A stretch of 64,000 nt of DNA from an uncultured Pelagibacteraceae bacterium (GTDB taxonomy: Bacteria; Pseudomonadota; Alphaproteobacteria; Pelagibacterales; Pelagibacteraceae). A model generated the notes under the pieces. The model saw only the letters and a program-made list of their open reading frames with translations. It made no database searches and was not told the origin of the DNA. The stretch spans positions 169,853 through 233,852 of the forward strand of contig CACJQI010000001.1 in NCBI GenBank assembly GCA_902595535.1, given 5' to 3'. This document shows, one piece after another, positions 30,229 to 39,435 of the stretch (the first letter of the stretch is position 1; each line of letters opens with the position of its first letter). The translations under genes and the position numbers were made by a program.

Positions 30229-30953
30229 TAGATATTACCAAGTTTAACATTAGAATAAACATTTTGTACATCATCATCATCCTCAATAGACTCTAAAAAT
30301 TCGATCACACCCTCTTTTCTATCATTTGTAATATTGACACTATTTAATGGAACCCATTCAATCTCTGTCGAAATAAAATTTGCAACTATTTTTTCTAATT
30401 TTTTTTTTACATTATAAATTTCACTCATATTACATTGAATTTCATGAAATTCATCGTGTGAAATACATTCATCCGCTCCCGACTCTATAGCTAGCTCAAA
30501 AATATTTTCATCAGAAATTTCATTTCTATCGATTTTGATAATACCCAATTGATTAAAATTATGTGAAGCAGATCCCTGCGTCCCTAAACTTCCACCACTT
30601 TTTTGAAATATAGTTCTAATATTTGAGGCAGTTCTATTTTTATTATCAGTCAAAGTTTCGACAATAACTGCTATTTTATCAGGACCAAAACCTTCATATC
30701 TCAAATTCTCAAAATTTACCCCTGATGCTATAGAAGATTTATCTATTGCTCTTTCTATATTATCCTTTGGCATATTAGCAGATCTTGCTGCTTGAATTGC
30801 AGATCTTAACCTTGGATTCATCGCGGGATCTTTGTCTCCTAGTTTTGCTGCTACAGTAATTTCTTTTGATAATTTTGAAAATATTTTTGAACGTTGTTTG
30901 TCAGCTTTTCCTTTTTTATGTTTTATACCAGCCCAATGAGAATGTCCTGCCAT
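30228..30953 (-). CDS. yebC: YebC/PmpR family protein (TACO1-like)
   Basis: This family was described as a transcriptional regulator and is now also linked to translation of proline-rich stretches. The 241-aa protein is of standard length. It starts AGHSHWAGIKHKKGKADKQR and continues with FSKLSKEITVAAKLG, NMPKDNIERAIDKS near residue 75 and YEGFGPDKIAVIVETLTDNK near residue 104. The C-terminal acidic helix includes FLESIEDDDDVQNVYSN. It overlaps the RuvC-like gene by one base, the remnant of the common yebC-ruvC linkage. Confidence 0.95.
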   Translation of the reverse strand: MAGHSHWAGIKHKKGKADKQRSKIFSKLSKEITVAAKLGDKDPAMNPRLRSAIQAARSANMPKDNIERAIDKSSIASGVNFENLRYEGFGPDKIAVIVETLTDNKNRTASNIRTIFQKSGGSLGTQGSASHNFNQLGIIKIDRNEISDENIFELAIESGADECISHDEFHEIQCNMSEIYNVKKKLEKIVANFISTEIEWVPLNSVNITNDRKEGVIEFLESIEDDDDVQNVYSNVKLGNI

Positions 30954-30958
30954 TTTTT

Positions 30959-31762
30959 TTAAGTATTTTTTAGTTGAGCTCCATTAACGTAACTTTCAAT
31001 ATTTTTTGCTAAACCAGTTTTTATATCACATTCAACAATAACACCACACAAAGTAGCATCTCCAGTAGCTGGAAAATGTTTTGTTGAATTTTTTTTTAAA
31101 AATCTATTTAATGAATTTTCTTTATTCATTCCAATTACAGAGTCGTAATCACCACACATTCCTGCATCTGTTTGATATCCAGTGCCATTATGTAAAATTC
31201 TTGCATCATTAGTTGGAATATGAGTATGTGTTCCAACTACTAACGAAGCTTTGCCGTCGAAAAACTGACCGATTGCATTTTTTTCACTTGTTATTTCTCC
31301 ATGAAAATCAACAACTAGAAAATCATAATCCTCTTTTAATTTAAATTGTTTCATAAATTTTTCTGAAATTTCAAAAACATCCTCACATTTTTTCATGAAA
31401 ACATTTCCCATTAAATTTAATACCCCAATTCTGATGTTTTCATTTGTTTCATATATATTAAAACCTTTTCCAGGTGCTGGTTCAAAAAGATTTTTTGGAC
31501 GTAATAACCTTTCCTCTTTATCTATAAATTCCATTATCTCTTTTTGATCCCATACATGATTTCCAGTCGTAATAACATTTACACCACAATTAAAAAAATC
31601 ATTGCATATCTCTTTTGTTAAACCTACACCTTGTATTGCGGCATTTTCAGCATTAACAATTACAAAATCAATTTTTTTTGACTCAATTTCATTTAATAGA
31701 CAATTCATTAGTTTTGAACACCCAGATACTCCAACCACATCTCCTAAAAATAAAATTCTCAT
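30959..31762 (-). CDS. ymdB: YmdB family metallophosphoesterase
   Basis: This belongs to the TIGR00282/YmdB calcineurin-like phosphodiesterases, which act on 2',3'-cyclic nucleotides in B. subtilis; the role in Alphaproteobacteria is not known. The 267-aa protein carries the dinuclear metal ligands: LFLGDVVG (residues 4-11), VNAENAA near residue 37, TTGNHVWDQKE near residue 66, VDFHGEITSEKNA near residue 148 and VGTHTHIPTND near residue 173, then GYQTDAGMCGDYDSVIGM. It overlaps the cyclo-ligase gene by 4 nt and lies 5 bp upstream of yebC. Confidence 0.9.
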   Translation of the reverse strand: MRILFLGDVVGVSGCSKLMNCLLNEIESKKIDFVIVNAENAAIQGVGLTKEICNDFFNCGVNVITTGNHVWDQKEIMEFIDKEERLLRPKNLFEPAPGKGFNIYETNENIRIGVLNLMGNVFMKKCEDVFEISEKFMKQFKLKEDYDFLVVDFHGEITSEKNAIGQFFDGKASLVVGTHTHIPTNDARILHNGTGYQTDAGMCGDYDSVIGMNKENSLNRFLKKNSTKHFPATGDATLCGVIVECDIKTGLAKNIESYVNGAQLKNT

Positions 31763-32304
31763 TGTAAAATTTCTTTTTCAGTAATTATAAAATCTAATTT
31801 TCTATCAAATTTATTTGTAGGTATTTTTTTTATTTTTTGATACGAAAAAGCTAACCCAATTTTAATAACTTTTTTTACTTTTTCAATTTTTTCAATATAA
31901 CGATCATAAAAACCTCCCCCATAACCTAATCTATTTAATTCATTATCAAAAGAGACTAGTGGAACTAATAAAATATCAGGGACGATAGTCTTTGATGAGA
32001 TGGGTTCAGGTATTCCAAATTTATTTATTTTTAATGGATCATTTCTTGACCATTGTAAAAAATTCATTTGATTATTTTCTTTTATAACTGGTAATGAAAT
32101 ATGAAATTTTTTTTTTTCCATCATTTCTAAAATCTTTAAGTCATCAATTTCAAAATTTGATGGAAAATATCCACCTATATTTTTAGACTTTAATTTATTT
32201 ATTTTTAAAAAGGAAAAAAATTTATTTAAGTTAATTTCAAGCTTTCTATTTGAGTTTTTTTTTCTAATTTTTAAAATTTTACGTCTTAACTTAAATTTAT
32301 TCAC
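31759..32304 (-). CDS. 5-Formyltetrahydrofolate cyclo-ligase
   Basis: This enzyme (gene name varies: ygfA, fau, mthfs) converts 5-formyl-THF to 5,10-methenyl-THF with ATP. The 181-aa protein has an N-terminal basic start and the family signature LLVPLVSFDNELNRLGYGGG followed by FYDRYIEK near residue 128, with FPSNFEIDD near residue 48. It follows zapA by 5 bp. In many proteobacteria 6S RNA lies between zapA and this gene; here there is no room for it. Confidence 0.92.
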   Translation of the reverse strand: MNKFKLRRKILKIRKKNSNRKLEINLNKFFSFLKINKLKSKNIGGYFPSNFEIDDLKILEMMEKKKFHISLPVIKENNQMNFLQWSRNDPLKINKFGIPEPISSKTIVPDILLVPLVSFDNELNRLGYGGGFYDRYIEKIEKVKKVIKIGLAFSYQKIKKIPTNKFDRKLDFIITEKEILQ

Positions 32305-32309
32305 AAAAT

Positions 32310-32756
32310 TTATTGAGATTGATTATCTTGTTTAGCCTTTTCAACAAAACTTGATATTTCATTTGCTGCTTCATCAATTAATTGTTCATATTTTTTTTGA
32401 TTCACTTCAATCTCATCATTAAATTTTTGATGACTATTTTTTAATTCTTGAATTTCTTCTTCTTTCTTATCTCTGTAATCATATATTAAAGACTTTAATT
32501 CTTTAAATTTGTTTGAGAGATCTCTTAATTCGTTTTTTTTTTGATCTACATTTTTTTTAGTTTCATAATATTCATCCATAATCTTTACAGCAGTGATTAA
32601 AAGTAATTTATTTTCTCCCAAATTACCTAGGTCGTTTTTCAAATTATTAAATTTTTGATTTATATGAATTAATAACTCTTCAAGATGTTCTTCTTGACCG
32701 TCCTCACAAGACAATAAAAACTCTTTATTATTAAATTTAATACTTACATTTGCCAT
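32310..32756 (-). CDS. zapA: Cell division protein ZapA
   Basis: ZapA promotes bundling of FtsZ. The N-terminal globular region VSIKFNNKEFLLSCEDGQEE followed by LLITAVKIMDEYYETKK matches the family, and the C-terminal half is a long coiled coil. At 148 aa it is slightly long because of an extended coil. Its start overlaps the end of the coiled-coil gene at 32744 by 13 nt, suggesting that the two are translationally coupled and work together in division. Confidence 0.85.
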   Translation of the reverse strand: MANVSIKFNNKEFLLSCEDGQEEHLEELLIHINQKFNNLKNDLGNLGENKLLLITAVKIMDEYYETKKNVDQKKNELRDLSNKFKELKSLIYDYRDKKEEEIQELKNSHQKFNDEIEVNQKKYEQLIDEAANEISSFVEKAKQDNQSQ

Positions 32757-33067
32757 TTGTCTATTTCATCTAACAAAGTATCTGTTTCTTGATTTAATTC
32801 ATCAATTTTTTCAGAAAATTCAGCCTGTTTTTTCTGTTCTATTTTTTCTTTATTTTGAATTTCTTCTAGTTTTTTTGTTAAACTTTCATGTTCATCTGTT
32901 AAAATTTTATACTTTTGTTCTAATTCAGATTTTTCAATTTCTAATTGATTTTTTTGAATACTTAAATTTTCAATATTATTTTGTAAATCAGGATTACTTA
33001 AATCTAAATTTTTTAGTTCTAATAAGGCTTCATTTAATTTTTTTTCTTTTTCGATTATAGAATTCAT
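32744..33067 (-). CDS. Coiled-coil protein upstream of ZapA (DUF4164-like)
   Basis: This 107-aa protein is nearly all heptad-patterned, Glu/Lys/Leu/Asn-rich coiled coil with no signal peptide or membrane helix. Sequence alone gives no family. Position suggests one: Alphaproteobacteria commonly have a DUF4164 coiled-coil gene directly upstream of zapA and divergent from tkt-gap-pgk, which is exactly the layout here. A role with ZapA at the division ring, comparable to ZapB, is an inference. It overlaps zapA by 13 nt. Confidence 0.65.
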   Translation of the reverse strand: MNSIIEKEKKLNEALLELKNLDLSNPDLQNNIENLSIQKNQLEIEKSELEQKYKILTDEHESLTKKLEEIQNKEKIEQKKQAEFSEKIDELNQETDTLLDEIDKWQM

Positions 33068-33120
33068 ATATATATGTTTATATTATTAAATAGAATCTTC
33101 TTAGTCTAGTCAGGATAATT

Positions 33121-35085
33121 TTGAACAAACTACACAATGATTTAGCAAATTGCATCAGATTTCTGTCAATAGATGCAGTACAGAAAGCAAATTCGGGTCA
33201 TCCAGGTATGCCAATGGGCATGGCAGATGTAGCAACTGTTCTTTTTAAAAATTTTTTAAGATTTAATCCAAAAAACCCTAATTGGCTTAATAGAGATAGA
33301 TTTGTTCTGTCTGCGGGTCATGGATCTATGTTACTTTACTCTTTGCTTTATTTGACTGGTTATAAAAGTTTTACACTTAATAGTGTTAAAAAATTTAGAA
33401 AACTTAACTCTATTTGTGCGGGACACCCAGAGTATCATCCTAATACTGGTATTGAAACTACAACAGGACCACTTGGTCAAGGCATCGCAAATGCTGTTGG
33501 ATTTTCAATTGCAGAGGAAATTTTAAAAAAAAAATTAGGTAAAGAAATTATAGACCACAAAACTTATGTTCTTGCTGGAGACGGTTGTTTAATGGAAGGA
33601 ATAAGTCATGAGGCAATGAGTTTAGCTGGACATTTAAAACTCAAAAATTTAGTGATGCTTTTTGATAATAATTCAATATCTATAGACGGACCAACTAGTT
33701 TAGCTGTGTCAGACAACTTTAAGAAGAGGTTTGAAAGTTACGGTTGGGATTATATTTTAATTGATGGTCATAACGAAAAAGAAATATTTAAAGCTTTGAA
33801 GAAAGTTCAAAAAGCAAAAAAACCAACTGTTATTTCCTGTAAAACTAAAATTGGCTATGGCTCTCCAAATAAATCAGGTAAATCCTCATCTCATGGTAGC
33901 CCTTTAGGTTTAGATGAAATAAAGTTAGTAAGAAATGCTTTAAACTGGAATTACAAGCCTTTTAAAATTCCAAATAAATTTTTAAAAGAATGGAAAAAAA
34001 TTGGTAAAAAAGGTCAGAAACTTGAGAATAATTGGAACAAAATATATAAAAAGAAAAAAGAATTAATAAACAAACTGCAAAAAAATAATTTTACAAAAAT
34101 TTTAAAAACGGAAAAGTTTCGTGCAATTAAAGAACTGAATAGCTTAGCAACAAGAAAATCCTCTGAGCTAACTTTAAATAAGTTAACTAGCATAAGAAAT
34201 AATTTAATTGGTGGTTCTGCTGATTTAGCTGGATCAAACAATACAAAAACTAAACATCATAAGATTGTAAAACCAGGTGACTTTAACAGTGATTACATTC
34301 ACTATGGTGTGAGAGAACATGCTATGTGTGGAATAATGAATGGGTTAGCTCTGCATAGCAATTTTATACCTTATGGTGGAACCTTTTTGATATTTTCAGA
34401 TTATTGCAAGCCTTCTATAAGATTATCAGCATTAATGAAGCAAAGAGTTATTTATGTAATGACACACGACTCAATTGGCCTTGGGGAAGACGGTCCAACG
34501 CATCAACCGATTGAACAATTATCAGGCTTACGTTCTATTCCAAATCTAAATGTTTTTAGGCCCGCAGATAGAATGGAAACTATTGAATGTTGGGAGCATG
34601 CATTAAAAACATCAAAAACACCAAGTATCTTATCTTTAACAAGACAAAATCTAAATCCAATAAGAAAAAAATACTCAAAAACTAATAAATGTTCTTTTGG
34701 AGCTTATGAAGTTTTAAGAACAAACAAAAAAATTCACTTAACTATACTTGCAAGCGGGTCAGAAGTTAATTTAGCAATTGAAACTAGTCATAAATTGGCC
34801 AAAAAAAAAATATATTCAAAGGTTATATCAATGCCGTGCCAAGATCTTTTTGACTTACAGTCAAATTCATACAAACAAAAAATAATTAATGAAACAAAAA
34901 TGAAAATTTCTATTGAGGCTGCATCAACAGATAGTTGGAAAAAATATATTGGTAATAACGGTTTGGCTTTTGGAATTGATACTTTTGGTAAAAGTGCTCC
35001 ATATAAAGAAATTTATAAACATTTTGGTTTAACGGCAGCAAATATTGCTAATAAATCAAAAAGAATGTTAAGAATAAAAAAATGA
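33121..35085 (+). CDS. tkt: Transketolase
   Basis: This TPP enzyme moves two-carbon units in the non-oxidative pentose phosphate pathway. The 654-aa protein starts at TTG (33121); this gives NKLHNDLANCIRFLSIDAVQ, the normal N-terminus, and no ATG lies closer. Signatures are SGHPGMPMGMA near residue 26, GHGSML near residue 66, ETTTGPLGQGIANAVG near residue 112, AGDGCLMEGISHEA near residue 153, the C-terminal-domain REHAMCGIMNGLA near residue 397 and HDSIGLGEDGPTHQP near residue 450. It leads a plus-strand carbon-metabolism operon and overlaps gap by 4 nt. Confidence 0.97.
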   Translation: MNKLHNDLANCIRFLSIDAVQKANSGHPGMPMGMADVATVLFKNFLRFNPKNPNWLNRDRFVLSAGHGSMLLYSLLYLTGYKSFTLNSVKKFRKLNSICAGHPEYHPNTGIETTTGPLGQGIANAVGFSIAEEILKKKLGKEIIDHKTYVLAGDGCLMEGISHEAMSLAGHLKLKNLVMLFDNNSISIDGPTSLAVSDNFKKRFESYGWDYILIDGHNEKEIFKALKKVQKAKKPTVISCKTKIGYGSPNKSGKSSSHGSPLGLDEIKLVRNALNWNYKPFKIPNKFLKEWKKIGKKGQKLENNWNKIYKKKKELINKLQKNNFTKILKTEKFRAIKELNSLATRKSSELTLNKLTSIRNNLIGGSADLAGSNNTKTKHHKIVKPGDFNSDYIHYGVREHAMCGIMNGLALHSNFIPYGGTFLIFSDYCKPSIRLSALMKQRVIYVMTHDSIGLGEDGPTHQPIEQLSGLRSIPNLNVFRPADRMETIECWEHALKTSKTPSILSLTRQNLNPIRKKYSKTNKCSFGAYEVLRTNKKIHLTILASGSEVNLAIETSHKLAKKKIYSKVISMPCQDLFDLQSNSYKQKIINETKMKISIEAASTDSWKKYIGNNGLAFGIDTFGKSAPYKEIYKHFGLTAANIANKSKRMLRIKK

Positions 35086-36089
35086 CAATAAATGTTGGAA
35101 TCAATGGAATGGGAAGAATTGGCCGAATGGTTATTAGGGCAATTATTGAAAGCCAAAATACAGATATAAAAATAAAGCACATCAATAATAGATCTAATTC
35201 AGAGGCAAGCTGTACTCTAATTAAATACGATTCTGTCCACGGTAAATTTAATGCAGAACTAAATTATGATGAAAATCATTTGATTATAAACAATGATAAA
35301 ATCTCTTTTTCACAAGAATCAAAAATTGAAGATATTGATTGGAAAAAATTTGGTGTTGATTACGTTTTTGAGTGTACTGGAAAGTTCAATTCAAAAGAAA
35401 AACTTTTAGCACACATTAATAATGGTGCAAAAAAAGTTATTGTCTCTGCTCCTTGTAAAAATGCTGATAAAACAATTGTTTTTGGTGTAAATGAAGAAGA
35501 ACTAACAAAAAATGATCAAATAATATCTGCTGCTTCTTGCACAACAAACTGTTTGGCACCTGTTGCAAACATCCTTCACAAAAATTTTGAGATAGAAAAA
35601 GGTTTTATGACCACAATTCATGCTTTTACTAGTGATCAAAGAATTTTAGATAATTCTCATAAAGATCCTAGAAGAGCAAGATCAGCAAGTCAATCGATTG
35701 TTCCAACATCTACTGGGGCATCAAAGGCAATTGGAGAAATAATTCCATCATTAAAAGGTAAATTAGAAGGTGTAGCCATGAGAGTTCCAACCCCAAATGT
35801 ATCTCTTATCGAATTAGTTTTTTGTACAAAAAAAGATATTGATAAAGAAAAAATTAATAATGCATTTAGAGAAGTTTCAAAAACTCAGTCTAAAAAAGTA
35901 TTAGAGATAACTTCTGAAAAACTCGTGTCTATTGATTTTAATCATAATTCATCATCAGCAATTATTGACTCATCACTTACTAGCGTAGTAGGTAAAAATA
36001 TGGGAAAAATTTCTGCCTGGTATGATAATGAATGGGGATTTTCAAATAGGATGTGTGATATAGCTGAATATGTCAATAAAATCTCTTAA
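35082..36089 (+). CDS. gap: Glyceraldehyde-3-phosphate dehydrogenase
   Basis: This NAD(P)-dependent enzyme acts in glycolysis and gluconeogenesis. The 335-aa protein starts VGINGMGRIGRMVIRAI (Rossmann fold), has the active site ISAASCTTNCLAPVANIL near residue 150 with the catalytic Cys, and WYDNEWGFSNRMCD near the C-terminus. The reading frame overlaps tkt by 4 nt and pgk by one base, a tight operon typical of the group. Confidence 0.97.
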   Translation: MTINVGINGMGRIGRMVIRAIIESQNTDIKIKHINNRSNSEASCTLIKYDSVHGKFNAELNYDENHLIINNDKISFSQESKIEDIDWKKFGVDYVFECTGKFNSKEKLLAHINNGAKKVIVSAPCKNADKTIVFGVNEEELTKNDQIISAASCTTNCLAPVANILHKNFEIEKGFMTTIHAFTSDQRILDNSHKDPRRARSASQSIVPTSTGASKAIGEIIPSLKGKLEGVAMRVPTPNVSLIELVFCTKKDIDKEKINNAFREVSKTQSKKVLEITSEKLVSIDFNHNSSSAIIDSSLTSVVGKNMGKISAWYDNEWGFSNRMCDIAEYVNKIS

Positions 36090-37264
36090 TGAAAAGTATA
36101 AAAGAAGAAGCAAATCTTGTTAATAAAAAATTATTATTAAGATTAGATTTAAACGTTCCTATAGTTGATAATAAAATCACTGACACTACAAGAATTGATA
36201 AAATTTTACCCACTTTAGAATTTCTAATTAATCAAAATACAAGAGTCATAATTATTTCTCATGTAGGAAGGCCAAAAGGTAAAATTGTTAATGAACTTTC
36301 ACTTAAACTAATATGCGAAGAATTAAGTAAAAAATTAAATCAAAATGTAAAATTATTTTCTAAAAATGTTAAAGAGATAGACTCAAAAGAATTATTTAAT
36401 AATGATGAAAGAGTAATAATGTTAGAAAATATAAGATTTTATCCTGAGGAAGAAGAAAACAATGAAAAATTTGCTAAACATCTTTCAACTTTGGCTGATA
36501 TTTATGTAAATGATGCTTTTTCATGTTCTCATAGAGCACACACTTCAATTCATAAGATAACAAATTTTTTGCCTTCTTTTTCTGGTTTACAACTTGACTT
36601 GGAAGTTAATGCTTTAAAAAAAATCACTTCTGAGATTAAAAAACCTATTACCTGCATAATTGGAGGTTCAAAAGTCTCAACTAAAATTAATATAATTAAA
36701 AATTTAATGCCCAAATTTGATAATATTATTATTGTTGGTGGGATGGCTAATAATATTATTAAATATATGGGTAACAATATTGGAAAATCTTTACAAGAAG
36801 AAAACTCGGAAGAAATTATTAAAGAAATTTTCTCACTTTCAGAAAAAGTAAACTGTAAAATAATATATCCTGAGGACATATTAGTAGGAAAAAATTTAAA
36901 AGGAGAGTCTACAATTAAACAATTGAATGAAATTGCACCAGATGAAATGATTTTAGATATTGGCCCAAAAACTATTGATAATATTATTAATATAATTGAT
37001 AAAAGCAGTACTATTTTATGGAATGGGCCTGCTGGGTATTTTGAAAATCCAAATTTTGCTATTGGCAGTATTAAAATTGCAAAAAAAATAATTGAAAATA
37101 ATAAATCTAATGTAATCTATTCAGTTGCCGGAGGAGGAGATACAGTTTCATTAATAAATAGTTTAAATGCAGTAAACGATTTTAATTTTGTTTCAACTGC
37201 TGGTGGAGCATTCTTAGAATATCTTGAAGGCAAAGAACTTCCTGGTATAAAAGCTTTAAATTAA
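36089..37264 (+). CDS. pgk: Phosphoglycerate kinase
   Basis: This enzyme interconverts 1,3-bisphosphoglycerate + ADP and 3-phosphoglycerate + ATP. The 391-aa protein shows LLLRLDLNVPI near residue 16, IIISHVGRPKG near residue 51, VMLENIRFYPEEEEN near residue 113, NDAFSCSHRAHTS near residue 140 and the nucleotide loop WNGPAGYFE near residue 310, ending with STAGGAFLEYLEGKELPG. It starts on the last base of gap and ends 1 bp before fba. Confidence 0.97.
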   Translation: MKSIKEEANLVNKKLLLRLDLNVPIVDNKITDTTRIDKILPTLEFLINQNTRVIIISHVGRPKGKIVNELSLKLICEELSKKLNQNVKLFSKNVKEIDSKELFNNDERVIMLENIRFYPEEEENNEKFAKHLSTLADIYVNDAFSCSHRAHTSIHKITNFLPSFSGLQLDLEVNALKKITSEIKKPITCIIGGSKVSTKINIIKNLMPKFDNIIIVGGMANNIIKYMGNNIGKSLQEENSEEIIKEIFSLSEKVNCKIIYPEDILVGKNLKGESTIKQLNEIAPDEMILDIGPKTIDNIINIIDKSSTILWNGPAGYFENPNFAIGSIKIAKKIIENNKSNVIYSVAGGGDTVSLINSLNAVNDFNFVSTAGGAFLEYLEGKELPGIKALN

Positions 37265-37265
37265 T

Positions 37266-38273
37266 ATGTCAGAACTTAATACAATTGCTTTAAAAATTCT
37301 TTCTAATGGTAAAGGTATACTTGCTGCTGATGAAAGTAATGGAACTATGACCAAAAGATTGGATTCAGTGAATATTCAATCATCACCAGAAAATAGACTT
37401 CTTTTTAGAGAAACACTATTTGCCTCTGACAGCATGAAAGATTGTATTGGTGGAGTTATTTTATTTGATGAAACAATCAATCAAACATCAAATTATGGAA
37501 AAACAATTCCAGCTATGATCTCAGAAACGGGGGCAGTTCCAGGAATTAAAGTAGACACTGGTGCAAAAGATCTGGCGAATTCATTGGATGAAAAAATTAC
37601 TGAGGGTTTAGATGGATTAAGAGAAAGATTAAAAAAATATTATGAACTTGGGGCAAGATTTACAAAATGGAGAGGAGTTTATATTATTGGAGAAAAATAC
37701 CCTAGCAAACTTGCTATCAATTCAAATGCTCACGCATTAGCAAGATATTCTGCTCTAGTGCAAGAAAGTGGAATGGTGCCAATTGTAGAACCAGAAGTAT
37801 TAATGGATGGTGAACACTCGGCAGAAGACTGTTTAATTAAAACATCTGAGGTAATTAAAAAATGCTTTGATGAACTTATAATTCATAAAATTGATCTATC
37901 AGGAGTAATTTTAAAACCAAATATGATTTTAGCAGGAAATAAATCAAAAAATAAAATTCCTAATGAAGAGGTTGCGTCTAAAACACTTGAGTGCTTAAAA
38001 AAATCTGTTCCAAATGAAGTTCCTGGAATTGCTTTCTTATCTGGTGGTCAATCAGAAGTAGAAGCAACAGAAAATTTAAACTTAATCAATAGAAACAATG
38101 ATACTAATTTTATAATGACCTATTCATATGGGAGAGCACTTCAGCAAAGTGCTTTAAAGTTTTGGTCAAAAGATAAAGACATCAAAGGAACTCAGAATAT
38201 TTTTAATCATAGAGCAAAGATGAATACTTTAGCTGCTCAAGGAAAATGGTCTAAAGAGCTTGAGAATAAATAA
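37266..38273 (+). CDS. fba: Fructose-bisphosphate aldolase, class I
   Basis: This Schiff-base aldolase cleaves or forms fructose 1,6-bisphosphate. The 335-aa protein is of the eukaryote-like class I: GKGILAADESNGTMTKRL near residue 14, KWRGVYIIGEKYPS near residue 137, EPEVLMDGEHS near residue 178 and the Schiff-base lysine in LSGVILKPNMIL near residue 213, then FLSGGQSEVEAT. It follows pgk by 1 bp. Class I instead of the metal-dependent class II enzyme removes a zinc or iron requirement, which may suit metal-poor ocean water (inference). Confidence 0.95.
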   Translation: MSELNTIALKILSNGKGILAADESNGTMTKRLDSVNIQSSPENRLLFRETLFASDSMKDCIGGVILFDETINQTSNYGKTIPAMISETGAVPGIKVDTGAKDLANSLDEKITEGLDGLRERLKKYYELGARFTKWRGVYIIGEKYPSKLAINSNAHALARYSALVQESGMVPIVEPEVLMDGEHSAEDCLIKTSEVIKKCFDELIIHKIDLSGVILKPNMILAGNKSKNKIPNEEVASKTLECLKKSVPNEVPGIAFLSGGQSEVEATENLNLINRNNDTNFIMTYSYGRALQQSALKFWSKDKDIKGTQNIFNHRAKMNTLAAQGKWSKELENK

Positions 38274-38874
38274 AAAAAAATTTATTTATCTTATTTCCCC
38301 AAACAAAATTTACCCTAAATTCTATCATGATTTAAAGAAAGTGCTTAATACTGGTAAGGTTGGTCTATTTCAATTAAGACTTAAAAGATACTCACTTAAA
38401 CAAAAAATTGTAATAGGGGAAAAAATTCACCCGATATGTAAAAAATATGGGGTAAAATTTTTAGTAAATGATGACCCTACACTTTCAAAAAAAATTAATG
38501 CTGATGGATGTCATATAGGACAAAAAGATATGAGCATAGCAGAAGCAAGAAAAATAGTAGGAAATAAAATTATAGGAGTTACTTGTCATAACTCACTTAA
38601 TTTAGCAAAAGCTGCTATAAAAAGGAAAGCAGATTATATTGCCTTTGGTGCTTTCTTCTCGACAAAAACAAAAAAAGTAAAATACAAGGCAACAACAAAA
38701 ATTATAGATAAAGTAAAAAAATTAACCAAAATACCAATAGTGGCCATTGGAGGAATTAATATAAATAATTATAAAAAACTTTTATTGAACAATGTAAATT
38801 TATTGGCTATTTCAAGCTACATTTGGAATAATAAAAAATATAAACCCTATAAAACTATAGAAAAAATTAAATGA
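38260..38874 (+). CDS. thiE: Thiamine-phosphate synthase
   Basis: This enzyme couples HMP-PP and thiazole phosphate to thiamine phosphate. The 204-aa protein starts at TTG (38260), 14 nt inside the end of fba, giving RINKKKFIYLISPN; no ATG lies near. Motifs are VGLFQLRLKRYS near residue 33, LVNDDPTLSKKINADGCHIG near residue 70, GVTCHNSLNLAKAA near residue 107, DYIAFGAFFSTKTKK near 127 and PIVAIGGINI near residue 160. It overlaps efp by 4 nt. With thiD it makes thiamine from supplied precursors; thiamine is needed by the dxs and tkt products encoded in this window. Confidence 0.92.
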   Translation: MRINKKKFIYLISPNKIYPKFYHDLKKVLNTGKVGLFQLRLKRYSLKQKIVIGEKIHPICKKYGVKFLVNDDPTLSKKINADGCHIGQKDMSIAEARKIVGNKIIGVTCHNSLNLAKAAIKRKADYIAFGAFFSTKTKKVKYKATTKIIDKVKKLTKIPIVAIGGININNYKKLLLNNVNLLAISSYIWNNKKYKPYKTIEKIK

Positions 38875-39431
38875 AAATAAATGCTGGAGAAATAAGAGTA
38901 GGAATGCTCTTAGAATACAAAAATGATTTATGGTTGGTACTAAAAACTCAACATGTAAAACCTGGTAAGGGCGGAGCATTTGCCCAAGTAGAAATGAAAA
39001 GTGTAGGTAAAAACACAAAATTAAATGAAAGATTTAGATCTAGTGAAACAGTTGAAAAAGCATCACTTGAAGAAATAAATTTTAATTATTTATATGATGA
39101 TGAAATCAATTATATTTTTATGGATCCAAAAACATTTGAACAAATTGAAATTAAAAAAGATATTATTGGTGAAAAAGGAAAGTTATTGACTGAAAATCTT
39201 GAGGTTAAAGTAAGCTTTCATAATGAAAATCCAATTTCAATTGACCTTCCTAACCAGTTAAAATGTAAAATTGAAACCACAGATGTTGCGCTTAAAGGAC
39301 AAACTGTTTCTTCATCTTATAAACCTGCTACACTTGATAATGGCTTAAATATTCAAGTACCACCATTTATAGATTCTGGCGATGAAGTAATAGTCGACAC
39401 AAGAACTCTTGAATACATCAAAAAAATATAA
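38871..39431 (+). CDS. efp: Elongation factor P
   Basis: EF-P relieves ribosome stalling at polyproline stretches. The 186-aa protein has the three-domain layout, starting with the N-terminal KOW-like MKINAGEIRVGMLLEYKNDL. The loop KPGKGGAFAQVEMKSV carries the lysine in PGKGGA that is modified in many species. The C-terminal OB domain ends with VPPFIDSGDEVIVDTRTLEY. No epmA/epmB modification genes are visible in the window. Confidence 0.96.
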   Translation: MKINAGEIRVGMLLEYKNDLWLVLKTQHVKPGKGGAFAQVEMKSVGKNTKLNERFRSSETVEKASLEEINFNYLYDDEINYIFMDPKTFEQIEIKKDIIGEKGKLLTENLEVKVSFHNENPISIDLPNQLKCKIETTDVALKGQTVSSSYKPATLDNGLNIQVPPFIDSGDEVIVDTRTLEYIKKI

Positions 39432-39435
39432 TTCA

